Assembly (NCBI GenBank): GCA_900769695.1
Contig: CAAGHO010000018.1
Location: 1-64,000 of the forward strand
Direction of reading: 5' to 3'
Length of the DNA stretch: 64,000 nt
Origin: Bacilli bacterium
Lineage (GTDB): Bacteria; Bacillota_I; Bacilli_A; RF39; UBA660
The position numbers and the translations under genes were made by a program. Positions 6,907 to 15,012 of this stretch are shown piece by piece. Each line of letters opens with the position of its first letter. Position 1 is the first letter of the stretch. The notes below the pieces were generated by a model that saw only the letters and a program-made list of their open reading frames with translations, did no database searches and had not been told where the DNA came from.

Positions 6907-8361
6907 TTATTGCCCATCAAAATTCAATTGTTCTAAAACTTTATCATTCGAAAAATCAGAATCATCAGAATCAGCTTCTAATTCTTCAGGATCAACATAA
7001 TTATCTTCTATATCATTACTATTAACATCAGTATATGTACTACCTGCTGGTCCTAAGTAATCATCACTAGTATAATCATTTTCATTACTATATTGAGCAG
7101 AATCAACATATTGATCATTGCTATCTTCTAACTTATTATCTTCATCATCATACTCTTCATCGTATTCTTCTTGATTATCGTGTCTATTTTTAACATATCT
7201 AACTCCAGCTACTGCAGCCGCTCCTGCTGCAATAGCACCTAAACCAATCGGAACAGCAGCACCCATACCACCTGATTTTTTACTATTACTTGTAGAATCA
7301 TCAGTTATATTAATTACATTAGTTTTATCTTTTCTATCTAATACCTTATTTGAATTATCCTTTATTGTATTAGTAGCATTACTAGTTTCAGGTTTTGTTT
7401 CAGTATTCTGTGTAGCAGAAGCATTATTATTACCACTAATATCTTTACGATTTCCACTTGAATATTCTTTTCTATTTACAGTAGTATATGAATTCTTATT
7501 TGAATTATTCTCTTGTTTATTATCAGTTGGTTTTACTTCTGATGCTACAACTTCTGTATCTGAATCATTATTCTTTTTGTCTGTATTAGAATTATTAGGT
7601 ACTTTAGTCGAGTCAGTTTTCGTTGTTTCAGATTTTATTTTAGAAATAACTGTATTTCCATTAGCATCTTTACTTGCAACATATCCATATTTTTTTAGTA
7701 AACTGTCTGCTTCATCTCCCTTTCCAAGGGTTTTTAATGTATCATATAAAGCAGTAGTTTCTGATGTGATAGTTCCATTTTTTAATAAATTTTCTAGTTT
7801 TTGATAAGATTCCGTTCTAACATCAACAGTAGGTTGTATTGGTGTATTAACATCTTTTTCATTTGGAACAATTGTTGCAGCTGGTAAACCAATTACTCCA
7901 GTTACAAGGCCACTTGGAGCAGAATTATTTACAGTTTGAGTATTAGTAGAATATGAATTAATTCCTCCGCCATTAGAATTATTATTACCTTGTCTTTTTC
8001 TTCTTTGTTCTTCTAATTCTTTTAAATGTGCCTCTCCTTTTTGACGCTCATTTTCTGCTAATTCGGCCCCTATTGGAACACCTGAATCCACCTTATTTGC
8101 TTCTTTTAACTTTTCACCATTAGATTTTAGTATTTCGCTTAAATCAGATAGTAAAGTTATTTCACTTGATAAAATATCTGAAGTCTTTGTCTTGATAGCA
8201 GTCATCTTTCCAGAGGCACTAGTTCCCGGTGCAATAATAGCAGAAACTCCAATATTGTTAATAGATTCTAATGCACTACTTACGTTTGACTCTGCTTCTG
8301 TTAATATTGCAGCTGCAGCTATCAAGGCATCAGGATTAACAGATAGCTTATTATTTCCCAT
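6907..8361 (-). CDS. WXG100-like helical protein with Thr/Asn-rich stalk and one membrane span
   Basis: 484 residues. The N-terminal 95 residues are helical and WXG100-like (ALIAAAAILTEAESNVSSAL). A 200-residue Ser/Thr/Asn linker follows, interrupted by a short ordered block (about 185-240). A Gly/Ala-rich membrane segment (PIGLGAIAAGAAAVAGV) and a very acidic Asp/Glu/Tyr tail close the protein. The arrangement suggests a type VII secretion component or substrate anchored in the membrane. No close family is recognised. It lies between the 255-residue WXG-like gene and DUF4176 on one transcript. Confidence 0.7.
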   Translation of the reverse strand: MGNNKLSVNPDALIAAAAILTEAESNVSSALESINNIGVSAIIAPGTSASGKMTAIKTKTSDILSSEITLLSDLSEILKSNGEKLKEANKVDSGVPIGAELAENERQKGEAHLKELEEQRRKRQGNNNSNGGGINSYSTNTQTVNNSAPSGLVTGVIGLPAATIVPNEKDVNTPIQPTVDVRTESYQKLENLLKNGTITSETTALYDTLKTLGKGDEADSLLKKYGYVASKDANGNTVISKIKSETTKTDSTKVPNNSNTDKKNNDSDTEVVASEVKPTDNKQENNSNKNSYTTVNRKEYSSGNRKDISGNNNASATQNTETKPETSNATNTIKDNSNKVLDRKDKTNVINITDDSTSNSKKSGGMGAAVPIGLGAIAAGAAAVAGVRYVKNRHDNQEEYDEEYDDEDNKLEDSNDQYVDSAQYSNENDYTSDDYLGPAGSTYTDVNSNDIEDNYVDPEELEADSDDSDFSNDKVLEQLNFDGQ

Positions 8362-8376
8362 ATAATATACCTCCTT

Positions 8377-9144
8377 TTATATTAATAAATCTAAATTTGT
8401 TTTAACAACTTTCACTAAATCAATTGTACCTAATAAAGTATTATACAAATCTGTGATTTCATTTTTACGTTTTTGAATTTTTTCCAAATTAGAATCTCTA
8501 GTAGCATATTGCTGTTTACTAATTTTTTGTTCAACTATTGCTATTTTTTCAACAGCTGTTTTTAAATAACCTAAAGCAGACTCTAAATTAGATGTCATAC
8601 TATTACAATAGACACGCATTGTAATCACATTAGATTGAAACGTTTCTAATTTTTTTTCACCTTGCTTAACCCAAGCCTTACTTAAAACTGCTTGAGTAAT
8701 GTATTTAGCACTAAAATATGTAGCTATAGCTATTGCAACCCATTTAAGTGCCATAGCAAGAATAGGTCCTCCGGCTGATGCAGTAGCACCAATGGCTGTA
8801 CCTGATGTGGTGACACCAGAACTACCTGTTAGAGCAAGCTCTGTACCAGTGGTTCCTGCAGTAGAAGTATAGAAAGCAGTTCCACCGATATATGTTGCCC
8901 CAGCATTAATAGGAAGAGCTGCTGCTGAAGTTGCCACTGATGGTAGTGGTGTATAAGTGCAAATAGGTGAAGCTATAAGCAATGCCTCTATTCCTTGCTT
9001 TAAACTAGTGTGTTTAAAAAGTTCATTTTTAAAATACGTTTTTAATATTCCATTATATTCATCCGGTGCTTCTGATATTACATTTACAAGTTGTTGATTT
9101 AATGTTTTTAAGAATTCTATACTTTTACCTAAGTTATCATCCAT
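8377..9144 (-). CDS. Long WXG100-related protein with hydrophobic centre
   Basis: 255 residues: helical N-terminus, a central Gly/Thr/Ala-rich hydrophobic region (about 60-150) that could insert in a membrane, and a C-terminal coiled coil (about 160-255). This build is seen in substrates or accessory proteins of type VII secretion. No named family recognised. AGGAGATG lies before ATG. Its place right after two WXG100 genes supports the link. Confidence 0.65.
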   Translation of the reverse strand: MDDNLGKSIEFLKTLNQQLVNVISEAPDEYNGILKTYFKNELFKHTSLKQGIEALLIASPICTYTPLPSVATSAAALPINAGATYIGGTAFYTSTAGTTGTELALTGSSGVTTSGTAIGATASAGGPILAMALKWVAIAIATYFSAKYITQAVLSKAWVKQGEKKLETFQSNVITMRVYCNSMTSNLESALGYLKTAVEKIAIVEQKISKQQYATRDSNLEKIQKRKNEITDLYNTLLGTIDLVKVVKTNLDLLI

Positions 9145-9178
9145 ATATTATCATCTCCTATTTCTTATGCAATAGTAC

Positions 9179-9214
9179 ATTCCAAATAGAAAAAACTTTT
9201 CTTCTACTTGGAAT
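9179..9214 (-). promoter_or_regulatory. Long intergenic hairpin inside the WXG100 operon
   Basis: 9179-9194 and 9199-9214 form a 16-bp stem with two G-U pairs in the minus-strand RNA. No T run follows it, so it is not a plain terminator. It sits between the two WXG100 genes and the larger downstream genes and could protect the upstream mRNA or lower downstream expression. Confidence 0.55.
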
Positions 9215-9247
9215 ATACTACACATTATTTGTGTAATATATTTTATC

Positions 9248-9532
9248 CTAGTTTTGAGTTTCATCGTATGTTTGATGTACTCTATAACTTTCATCTATTT
9301 TGTTCGCATATGTATTAATTAATTCTACAAATGTATCAAAATTTTCTGCTGCTTTACCCCATTTTTGTTTGAAATCAGTAGCTCTTTGTCCTGACCATCT
9401 ATTTTCTACACCAACATTTTCTTCTACTATTGTATTACAATTTGATAATATTGTTTTTACTGTTGATGCTTCTGATTGAATTTTAGCCATTGTATTCTTA
9501 GCTGCAGCGTAATCAAAATGTCTAACTGTCAT
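9248..9532 (-). CDS. WXG100-family protein (WSG motif)
   Basis: 94 residues of a helical hairpin. The turn between the helices is VENRWSGQRATDF, with the W-x-G signature, and the second helix ends in YANKIDESYR. WXG100 proteins are small secreted dimers of type VII secretion. It follows the other WXG100 gene by 23 bases and may form a heterodimer with it. Confidence 0.88.
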   Translation of the reverse strand: MTVRHFDYAAAKNTMAKIQSEASTVKTILSNCNTIVEENVGVENRWSGQRATDFKQKWGKAAENFDTFVELINTYANKIDESYRVHQTYDETQN

Positions 9533-9555
9533 TATTTTTCCTCCCTATTTTTTTA

Positions 9556-9828
9556 TTATCTTAAAGAATTGATTGCTCTATCTAAATCATCTGCCGCATG
9601 TGTTAAGCTAGTAGAAAATTCACCTAATAGTTTTCCTAAATCTTCTAAATCTAGACGACTCTTACTTGTATATTCTTTCTTTAAATCATCGTAAGCTTCA
9701 TCACCCCAGCATTCAGCTAATGTAGTAGTTATTAAATTATTAATTTCTTCTACAGATGCTGAATATTTTTTTTGTTCACTTGAAACATCTGCCGCAGCAT
9801 TTCTCATTAATTGTGTATCAGCAGTCAT
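9556..9828 (-). CDS. WXG100-family protein (WGD motif)
   Basis: 90 residues: helix, turn with AECWGDEAYDDLKKEY (W-G-D in place of W-x-G), helix. The start MTADTQ at 9828 is chosen because GGAGGTGACACG precedes it and because the promoter at 9886-9914 would start the RNA near 9879, downstream of the in-frame upstream ATG at 9894. First gene of the type VII-associated operon. Confidence 0.85.
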   Translation of the reverse strand: MTADTQLMRNAAADVSSEQKKYSASVEEINNLITTTLAECWGDEAYDDLKKEYTSKSRLDLEDLGKLLGEFSTSLTHAADDLDRAINSLR

Positions 9829-9885
9829 CGTGTCACCTCCCTTATTATTTAAGAATATATTTACCTCTTCTATTCTTATAATTTT

Positions 9886-9914
9886 ACTATACATTTATTT
9901 CTTTGGTAGTGCAA
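9886..9914 (-). promoter_or_regulatory. Promoter of the WXG100 operon
   Basis: TTGCAC, 17 bases, TATAGT on the minus strand. Good match to the housekeeping sigma consensus, about 58 bases before the first start codon. Confidence 0.75.
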
Positions 9915-9942
9915 GTTTTTTTCTAAAACTTTACAATAAGTA

Positions 9943-9971
9943 CTGTAAAATAATAATATATTTGTTATAAT
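9943..9971 (+). promoter_or_regulatory. Promoter of the RNHCP gene
   Basis: Extended -10 TGTTATAAT (TATAAT at 9966-9971); the -35 (CTGTAA) is weak. It diverges from the WXG100 promoter. Confidence 0.6.
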
Positions 9972-9994
9972 ACAAGTAATTGGTGGTGATATTT

Positions 9995-10297
9995 ATGAAG
10001 GTATTTAATGAAATTGATGAAGCTTTCATCTGTGAAAAATGTGGTTTTCATGTAGACAAACTTGGCTATTCTTGTCGTGATCATTGTCCTAATTGTCTAT
10101 ATTCAAAACATGTTGACAAAAATCCAGGAGATAGAAAAAATAAATGTCAAGGATTACTTGAACCAATTGGAATTGAAAAATATAAAGACACATTTAAAAT
10201 TATTTATAAATGTCAAAAATGTGGAAAAGAACATAAAAATGTCTTAGCAAACGATGATAATATTAATGTTGTTATTAACTTATCTGTTGTAAAGTAA
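9995..10297 (+). CDS. RNHCP-domain zinc-ribbon-like protein
   Basis: 100 residues. The first CxxC (CEKC) is followed by RDHCPNCLYSKHVD and PGDR, which is the RNHCP family pattern with Asp in place of Asn; a second CQKC pair is near the C-terminus. A metal site is likely. Function of the family is not established. Start at 9995 follows GGTGGTGAT; an in-frame upstream start at 9980 overlaps that site. Confidence 0.85.
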   Translation: MKVFNEIDEAFICEKCGFHVDKLGYSCRDHCPNCLYSKHVDKNPGDRKNKCQGLLEPIGIEKYKDTFKIIYKCQKCGKEHKNVLANDDNINVVINLSVVK

Positions 10298-10298
10298 A

Positions 10299-10327
10299 AA
10301 CTCCTAAGTACTAGGAGTTAATTTTTT
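10299..10327. terminator. Bidirectional terminator
   Basis: AACTCCTA (10299-10306) pairs with TAGGAGTT (10312-10319), with T-rich sequence on both strands. It ends the RNHCP gene and the convergent spoVA operon, and overlaps the spoVAE stop. Confidence 0.85.
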
Positions 10328-10674
10328 GGTTTAAAGATAAGAGCAAAGAAGAATGAAAATATAATAGCAGATGTTATTCCTGCAGCAGTTAAATCAAACA
10401 TTCCAGCAACTATTCCCATAATACCTAGACTATTTGCTTTAGCTAGTGCTCCATGAATAAGTGAATGCCCAAAACTTGTAATTGGAACCATTGCACCTCC
10501 ACCTACTTTAACAATTATCTTATCATATAAACTAAATGAATCTAAGAATGCTCCTACTACTACTAAAATACTTGTAATATGACCTGGAGTTAATTTTGTA
10601 TTATCTAAAATTATTTGTGAAATTAAACAGATAGTTCCACAAAATAAGAATGAATATAAAAGTAACATTAACAT
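10318..10674 (-). CDS. spoVAE: Stage V sporulation protein AE
   Basis: 118-residue membrane protein with about four spans. Component of the SpoVA channel that moves dipicolinic acid into the forespore and out at germination. The conserved block ILVVVGAFLDSFSLYDKI and GHSLIHGALAKA are typical of the SpoVAEb type. It overlaps the end of spoVAD by 7 bases. Confidence 0.93.
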   Translation of the reverse strand: MLMLLLYSFLFCGTICLISQIILDNTKLTPGHITSILVVVGAFLDSFSLYDKIIVKVGGGAMVPITSFGHSLIHGALAKANSLGIMGIVAGMFDLTAAGITSAIIFSFFFALIFKPKN

Positions 10675-11660
10675 ACCTCCAAACTAATAGCATGAGCTAT
10701 ACTTAAAATATTTTCGCCTTGGAAAAGAGTTGTTGGTGAATACATCGCACCAGTTGGTACTAATAAAACCCTTTTTATTTCTTTTTCTTTTAACTTTTTA
10801 TAAATAAATGAATAATTAACTAAGCAGCTACATACTGGCCCACTACCACCTGCTAAACATTCTTCTTGTATATCTAAATCATATAACATTACTCCACAAT
10901 CATTATAATTTTTAGATATATCTATTTTATATTCTTCATTTAAATACTGCATTAATATATTTTTTCCATATTTTCCAAGATCTCCAGTTAAAATCAAATC
11001 ATAATCTTCTGGCTTTCTTCCTAAATCTTTCAAATGCTTATTAATTGTATAAGCTGCTGCTCCTGCCATTGCTCCTCCCATATTATTGGGATCTTTTTGA
11101 TTATAATCAATTAATTTTCCTATAGTTGATGATTCAACTCTTACATCTGTTTTTTCACTTGTAAGTAAAATTGAAGCTCCTCCAGTTGAGGTAAAAGTTG
11201 CACTTCTAGGTTTTGGTGCACCATACTCAGTTGGATTTCTAAATTGTTTTTCGCTTACCATATTATGAGATGATGTAACACATAACGCATTATTAATTCT
11301 TTTTGCATCTATCAAACTACTTGCAATAATTAACTCTTCAGCACTAGTAGCACAAGCATCGTAAACTCCTAAAAATGAATTTCCAATATTATTTGATGCA
11401 AATGTAGTTGATGTTATTTGATTAGATAAATCACCTGCTATTACAAGTTCAATATCTTTTGCTTTTAGTTTAACTTTTTTAAGTAACATTTCTATACTTT
11501 CTTCAGCTATTTTTTGTTCAGCTAATTCCCAAGAATCAGTTCCAAAATATAAGTCTTTATAACTTTTATCAAAGTATTCTCCTAATGGACCATCTTTTTC
11601 ATACGGACCAGATATTGTTGCAGTATCTTTTATATATACGTTTTTATATTTAAATGTCAT
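10668..11660 (-). CDS. spoVAD: Stage V sporulation protein AD
   Basis: 330 residues with a thiolase/ketosynthase-like fold that binds dipicolinic acid. Typical blocks: SFLGVYDACATSAEEL, CVTSSHNMVSEKQFRNP and TSTGGASILL. Overlaps spoVAC by 4 bases and spoVAE by 7, giving a tight spoVAC-spoVAD-spoVAE unit. Confidence 0.95.
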   Translation of the reverse strand: MTFKYKNVYIKDTATISGPYEKDGPLGEYFDKSYKDLYFGTDSWELAEQKIAEESIEMLLKKVKLKAKDIELVIAGDLSNQITSTTFASNNIGNSFLGVYDACATSAEELIIASSLIDAKRINNALCVTSSHNMVSEKQFRNPTEYGAPKPRSATFTSTGGASILLTSEKTDVRVESSTIGKLIDYNQKDPNNMGGAMAGAAAYTINKHLKDLGRKPEDYDLILTGDLGKYGKNILMQYLNEEYKIDISKNYNDCGVMLYDLDIQEECLAGGSGPVCSCLVNYSFIYKKLKEKEIKRVLLVPTGAMYSPTTLFQGENILSIAHAISLEVC

Positions 11661-12112
11661 ATTGCTCCTCCTATCAAATATCTAATAAGTCCAAATACCC
11701 AAGCTGATACTACGCCATATAAAATTACTGAACCAGCTAATTTAAACATATTAGAACCAAAACCACTAACTGGACCTTCTTTCTTATAATCTAATGTTGC
11801 ACTTGTCATTGAATGAGCAAATCCTGTTATTGGAATTAAAAGACCACATTTAAATTTAGTAACTAATTTATCAAAGAAGCCTAATGCTGTACAAAGTGAT
11901 GAAATAAATATTAATATTACTATCATATAAACAGAAGCATCTGTTCTAGAAATTTTAAAATAGCAACACAATATTTCAATAATTGCTTCACCTAATAGTC
12001 CTACTAATCCTCCAACTATAAAAGCAACAATAGCGTTTTTTACTCTTTCTTCTTTTGCCTTATTACTATTAACTATTTTTTCATATTTTTTATTTACCAA
12101 TTTAATCACCAT
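11657..12112 (-). CDS. spoVAC: Stage V sporulation protein AC
   Basis: 151-residue membrane protein with about four spans, the mechanosensitive core of the SpoVA channel. Motifs: AFIVGGLVGLLGEA, LGFFDKL, ITGFAHSMTSATLDYKKEG and NMFKLAGSVI. The ATG at 12112 is used, but TTG at 12100 fits the GGTGAT ribosome site and the candidate sporulation promoter better. Confidence 0.93.
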   Translation of the reverse strand: MVIKLVNKKYEKIVNSNKAKEERVKNAIVAFIVGGLVGLLGEAIIEILCCYFKISRTDASVYMIVILIFISSLCTALGFFDKLVTKFKCGLLIPITGFAHSMTSATLDYKKEGPVSGFGSNMFKLAGSVILYGVVSAWVFGLIRYLIGGAI

Positions 12113-12115
12113 TAT

Positions 12116-12144
12116 TAATATGGTTTTATTTTTTTTATTTATAC
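12116..12144 (-). promoter_or_regulatory. Possible forespore (sigma G/F-type) promoter for spoVAC
   Basis: GTATA, 17 bases, CATATTA on the minus strand. This resembles the sigma-G pattern (gyATA / CATnnTA). It would start the RNA almost at the spoVAC start codon, so the true start would be TTG at 12100 or the promoter call is wrong. Confidence 0.35.
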
Positions 12145-12156
12145 TTAAACCATTTC

Positions 12157-12188
12157 AAAAAAACATCCAATTTTAACATTGAATGTTT
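12157..12188 (-). terminator. Terminator between the sigma factor and spoVAC
   Basis: AAACATTCAA pairs with TTGGATGTTT (one G-U), followed by seven T on the minus strand. It separates the sigma-factor transcript from the spoVA genes. Confidence 0.75.
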
Positions 12189-12208
12189 TAATATTTTTTA
12201 CTTAATTT

Positions 12209-12850
12209 TTATAATCTTGATTTTAATTTTTCAAGGACTTTTGCTTCTTTTCTAGATACTTGTACTTGACTAATACCTAATCTCTTAGAAACTTCATTTT
12301 GAGTCATGTCATAGTAATATCTAGAGTATATTATTTGTTTTTCTTCATTTGGTAATTTAGATAGTTCTTCTTTTAAATCTAAAATACCTGGACATATTTG
12401 TTTTTCTTCTACTTGAATAACACTATATAAACTATCTTCACTATTTTCAAAACAATAATCTAAGCTATCCGCTTTAGTTTGTAATTTTTCTATTTCTTCT
12501 ATTTTTTCTTCATCGATTTCTAAGATTAATGATAATTCTAAAGTTGTTGGTTCTCTTGATAATTTTTGCCTTAATAAGTCTTTTGACTTTTCAATACTAG
12601 ACTTTAATCTTAATGTATCTCTACTTATTTTAAAACTATTATTTTCTCGTATATACTTTGCTACTTCACCTAGGATATATTTATAAGCATATGTTGAAAA
12701 TTTAACACCAATATTTGGATCAAATTTTAAAGAAGCATTTATTAATCCCATCATTCCTACTTGATATAAGTCATCTTTATCCCCGTAAGAACCATATTTA
12801 TTAATAATACTATATACTAAGTTTTCATTTTCTATAATAGTATCTACGAT
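12209..12850 (-). CDS. Sporulation RNA polymerase sigma factor (SigF/SigG type) without a standard start codon
   Basis: Directs forespore transcription. Region 2 (DKDDLYQVGMMGLINASLKF), region 3 and a C-terminal helix-turn-helix (MTQNEVSKRLGISQVQVSR) are clear. Homology extends upstream of the first ATG (12754) through ENLVYSIINKYGSYG, but this frame has no ATG, GTG or TTG before the stop at about 12863. The best candidate is ATC at 12850, 9 bases after AAGGA, just past the STAS gene stop. A +1 frameshift from the STAS gene is the alternative. Its place in front of spoVA matches spoIIAC (sigF) of Bacillus, but spoIIAB is missing. Confidence 0.85.
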   Translation of the reverse strand: MVDTIIENENLVYSIINKYGSYGDKDDLYQVGMMGLINASLKFDPNIGVKFSTYAYKYILGEVAKYIRENNSFKISRDTLRLKSSIEKSKDLLRQKLSREPTTLELSLILEIDEEKIEEIEKLQTKADSLDYCFENSEDSLYSVIQVEEKQICPGILDLKEELSKLPNEEKQIIYSRYYYDMTQNEVSKRLGISQVQVSRKEAKVLEKLKSRL

Positions 12851-12854
12851 ATTA

Positions 12855-13202
12855 TTACATCCTTAAGTATTCGAATGCTTCTATATCATGACTAACATAA
12901 AATAATTGATCCTTAGTAAAACCTACTTTCTTTCTAAATAATTCTGACATACCACACATAACCACCTTTCCACAATTCAAAAATATCTCTACCAACTTAC
13001 TTTGTATCTTAGAAATTATATTATCTTCTACCTTTGAAATATTAGTAAAATCAAAAACAAAATTAGATATACCTTGATTATATAAAAGATAATTTATTTC
13101 TTCACCAAAGGTAGTAAATGTTTTATTAGTCAAAATCCCTTCCAGTCTAATAAAAAGTATTCCTCTTTCTACTTCTTTTTCTATTTCTAACATCTGCTTC
13201 AC
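12855..13202 (-). CDS. STAS-domain protein, SpoIIAA-like
   Basis: 115 residues with the anti-sigma-factor antagonist fold: GILFIRLEGILTNKTF, NFVFDFTNISKVEDN, GKVVMCGM. In SpoIIAA the strand FDFTxL is followed by a D-S-S-G motif whose first Ser is phosphorylated by SpoIIAB. Here the motif reads KVEDNI, with no Ser at that position. It is directly followed by the sigma gene, with its stop inside that gene's ribosome-site region. A perfect TATAAT lies about 25 bases upstream of its start. Confidence 0.8.
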   Translation of the reverse strand: MKQMLEIEKEVERGILFIRLEGILTNKTFTTFGEEINYLLYNQGISNFVFDFTNISKVEDNIISKIQSKLVEIFLNCGKVVMCGMSELFRKKVGFTKDQLFYVSHDIEAFEYLRM

Positions 13203-13314
13203 CTCGGTTAGTTAGTATTATAATACTTTTATTTTTTTTGTGTTGTAATTCGACAAAACCTTACAAAACTTTTAATTTTTTTGCTTCTAATTATATTATA
13301 GCCATTAAATTAAT

Positions 13315-14052
13315 TTAAATAGATTTAGGAATAAATATTTCTAAAAATTTATATTTTTTATTATCAAGAATATAAAAATAACAAAAATAAGAAAAGATAA
13401 TTGCTCCTAAAAAATTAACAAATAAATCTTCCATAGTATCAATTAATCCTATATCTAAATATCCATCTATAATAATTATTCTATTATCAGTATAAATTTC
13501 TGTTTTAACATTTGATAATATTTCTTTATTATTTATTTTTTCTGATATCATATTTTTAACAATAGTATCTTTTTGACAATCTTTATAGAAATATTTATCA
13601 AGACTATATTCACCAAATTCCCAAAGTATTCCTATAGTCATTGAAAAACAAAAAGTACAAATGGAAATAAATAATGGTGATAATTCTACTTTTTCTTTAT
13701 TTAAAACATTTATTAAAGATAAGAAGAAAGCTCCCATTAAGAATCCATTTATAGCATGAAGTATAGTATCCCAATTAGGAAACATTTCATAAAAGTTTTT
13801 TATCTCTCCTAAAATTTGAGCTGCAAAAATAAAAAAATAAGCCATTATTTCTAAAGTAGGAGTTAACTTTAGTTTTAATGTCTTATTTATAAATTTTGGG
13901 ATTTCAAATAGTATAAGTGTTAATATACATATAAAAGCATTATTGAAATGACCCTTTACTAATTGAATTATCATACAAAGTACTACTAATACTTTTAATA
14001 AGATATAAACTATTTTGTTAAAAGCTGTTTTTCTTTTCAAAAAACATAACAC
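13315..14052 (-). CDS. Polytopic membrane protein, DUF2238/YjdF-like
   Basis: 245 residues with about six spans. Conserved-looking polar features inside spans are NWDTILHAINGFLMG, ILWEFGEY and DTMEDLFVNFLGA, a set seen in the DUF2238 (YjdF) family of unknown function. A soluble insert of about 40 residues lies before the last span. Its 3' end is 10 bases ahead of nothing obvious; upstream the lipid kinase gene ends 10 bases before its start. Confidence 0.7.
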   Translation of the reverse strand: MLCFLKRKTAFNKIVYILLKVLVVLCMIIQLVKGHFNNAFICILTLILFEIPKFINKTLKLKLTPTLEIMAYFFIFAAQILGEIKNFYEMFPNWDTILHAINGFLMGAFFLSLINVLNKEKVELSPLFISICTFCFSMTIGILWEFGEYSLDKYFYKDCQKDTIVKNMISEKINNKEILSNVKTEIYTDNRIIIIDGYLDIGLIDTMEDLFVNFLGAIIFSYFCYFYILDNKKYKFLEIFIPKSI

Positions 14053-14062
14053 TCCTTATACT

Positions 14063-14980
14063 TTACTTTTCAAATAGCTTAATAACATTTTCCTTTGGCA
14101 ACATCATTTTAGTATGTTTATCTATTCTAAATTTAAATTTCTTAGTAGTTATAGGATATTCTTCGCCATCTATACACCAAGATACTTTTGGTTTTTGTAA
14201 AAATTCTATTTCTAAGTTATTAGTTTGATAATAAGTAATTCCTGGTACATCTTTAGCATCCATGTTATTTAATAAAATAAATATTTTCATCATTTCAGCC
14301 TTATTTTTTACTTTACAAAAAGCTACTTCAAACATATTATCATCTAATTTTATATCATAATAAACGTCATTAAGTCCAGCTACTCTACTGGCATTTGTTA
14401 TAAAGAAAAATGAATAATTTCCTTCATAAGTTTTACCATCGATAGTATATCTTATATCATAACTATTAATTTTATTCTTCAATTGTTTCAAACCATATAT
14501 AATATATGCAATTTTCCCATACTTTTTCTTTAGTTCGCGTGGTGTATTATAAGCCATATCTATATAGTCTCCTAAACAGGATACATATACAAAAGGAGTA
14601 TCATTAATAAAACAAACATCAATATTTTTCTGAACTCCTTGTAATAGTAATTCTAAATTTTTTACATAATTTCCAGTAAAACCATACATATTACCAACAT
14701 CATTTGTAGTTCCCATTGGAAGATTTGCTAAAGTAAGGCGTTTTTTTCTTTGTAAGTTACCACTAACAACTTCATTTAATGTTCCATCTCCTCCAGCACT
14801 TATAACAAGATCTGCATAATCTAGATTTTTTACTATACTAGTAGCATCTTTTTTTTTGCTAGTATAAATTATTTCTGCATCATAATCATATTTTCTTAAT
14901 ATATCATAAAATGGCTGAACACTTTTTTTCTTTTTAATTTTTCCACTAGCAGGATTATAAATTATTACACATTTTTTCAT
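14063..14980 (-). CDS. Diacylglycerol kinase-family lipid kinase (DgkB/YegS type)
   Basis: Phosphorylates a lipid, most likely diacylglycerol, with ATP at the inner membrane face. 305 residues. Motifs: IIYNPASGK near the N-terminus, ISAGGDGTLNEVV (nucleotide loop) and LPMGTTNDVGN. The C-terminal beta-sandwich holds CIDGEEYP as in the family. The next gene down, a DUF2238-like membrane protein, begins 10 bases later and is probably co-transcribed. Confidence 0.92.
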   Translation of the reverse strand: MKKCVIIYNPASGKIKKKKSVQPFYDILRKYDYDAEIIYTSKKKDATSIVKNLDYADLVISAGGDGTLNEVVSGNLQRKKRLTLANLPMGTTNDVGNMYGFTGNYVKNLELLLQGVQKNIDVCFINDTPFVYVSCLGDYIDMAYNTPRELKKKYGKIAYIIYGLKQLKNKINSYDIRYTIDGKTYEGNYSFFFITNASRVAGLNDVYYDIKLDDNMFEVAFCKVKNKAEMMKIFILLNNMDAKDVPGITYYQTNNLEIEFLQKPKVSWCIDGEEYPITTKKFKFRIDKHTKMMLPKENVIKLFEK

Positions 14981-15012
14981 CCTATCACCTCAAAATATAC
15001 ACGTATTATAAT

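Noticed and set aside
13203..13314. Sigma-H promoter upstream of the STAS gene
   Set aside because: GTCGAATTA fits the -10 pattern, but no AGGAWWT box stands 12-14 bases upstream.
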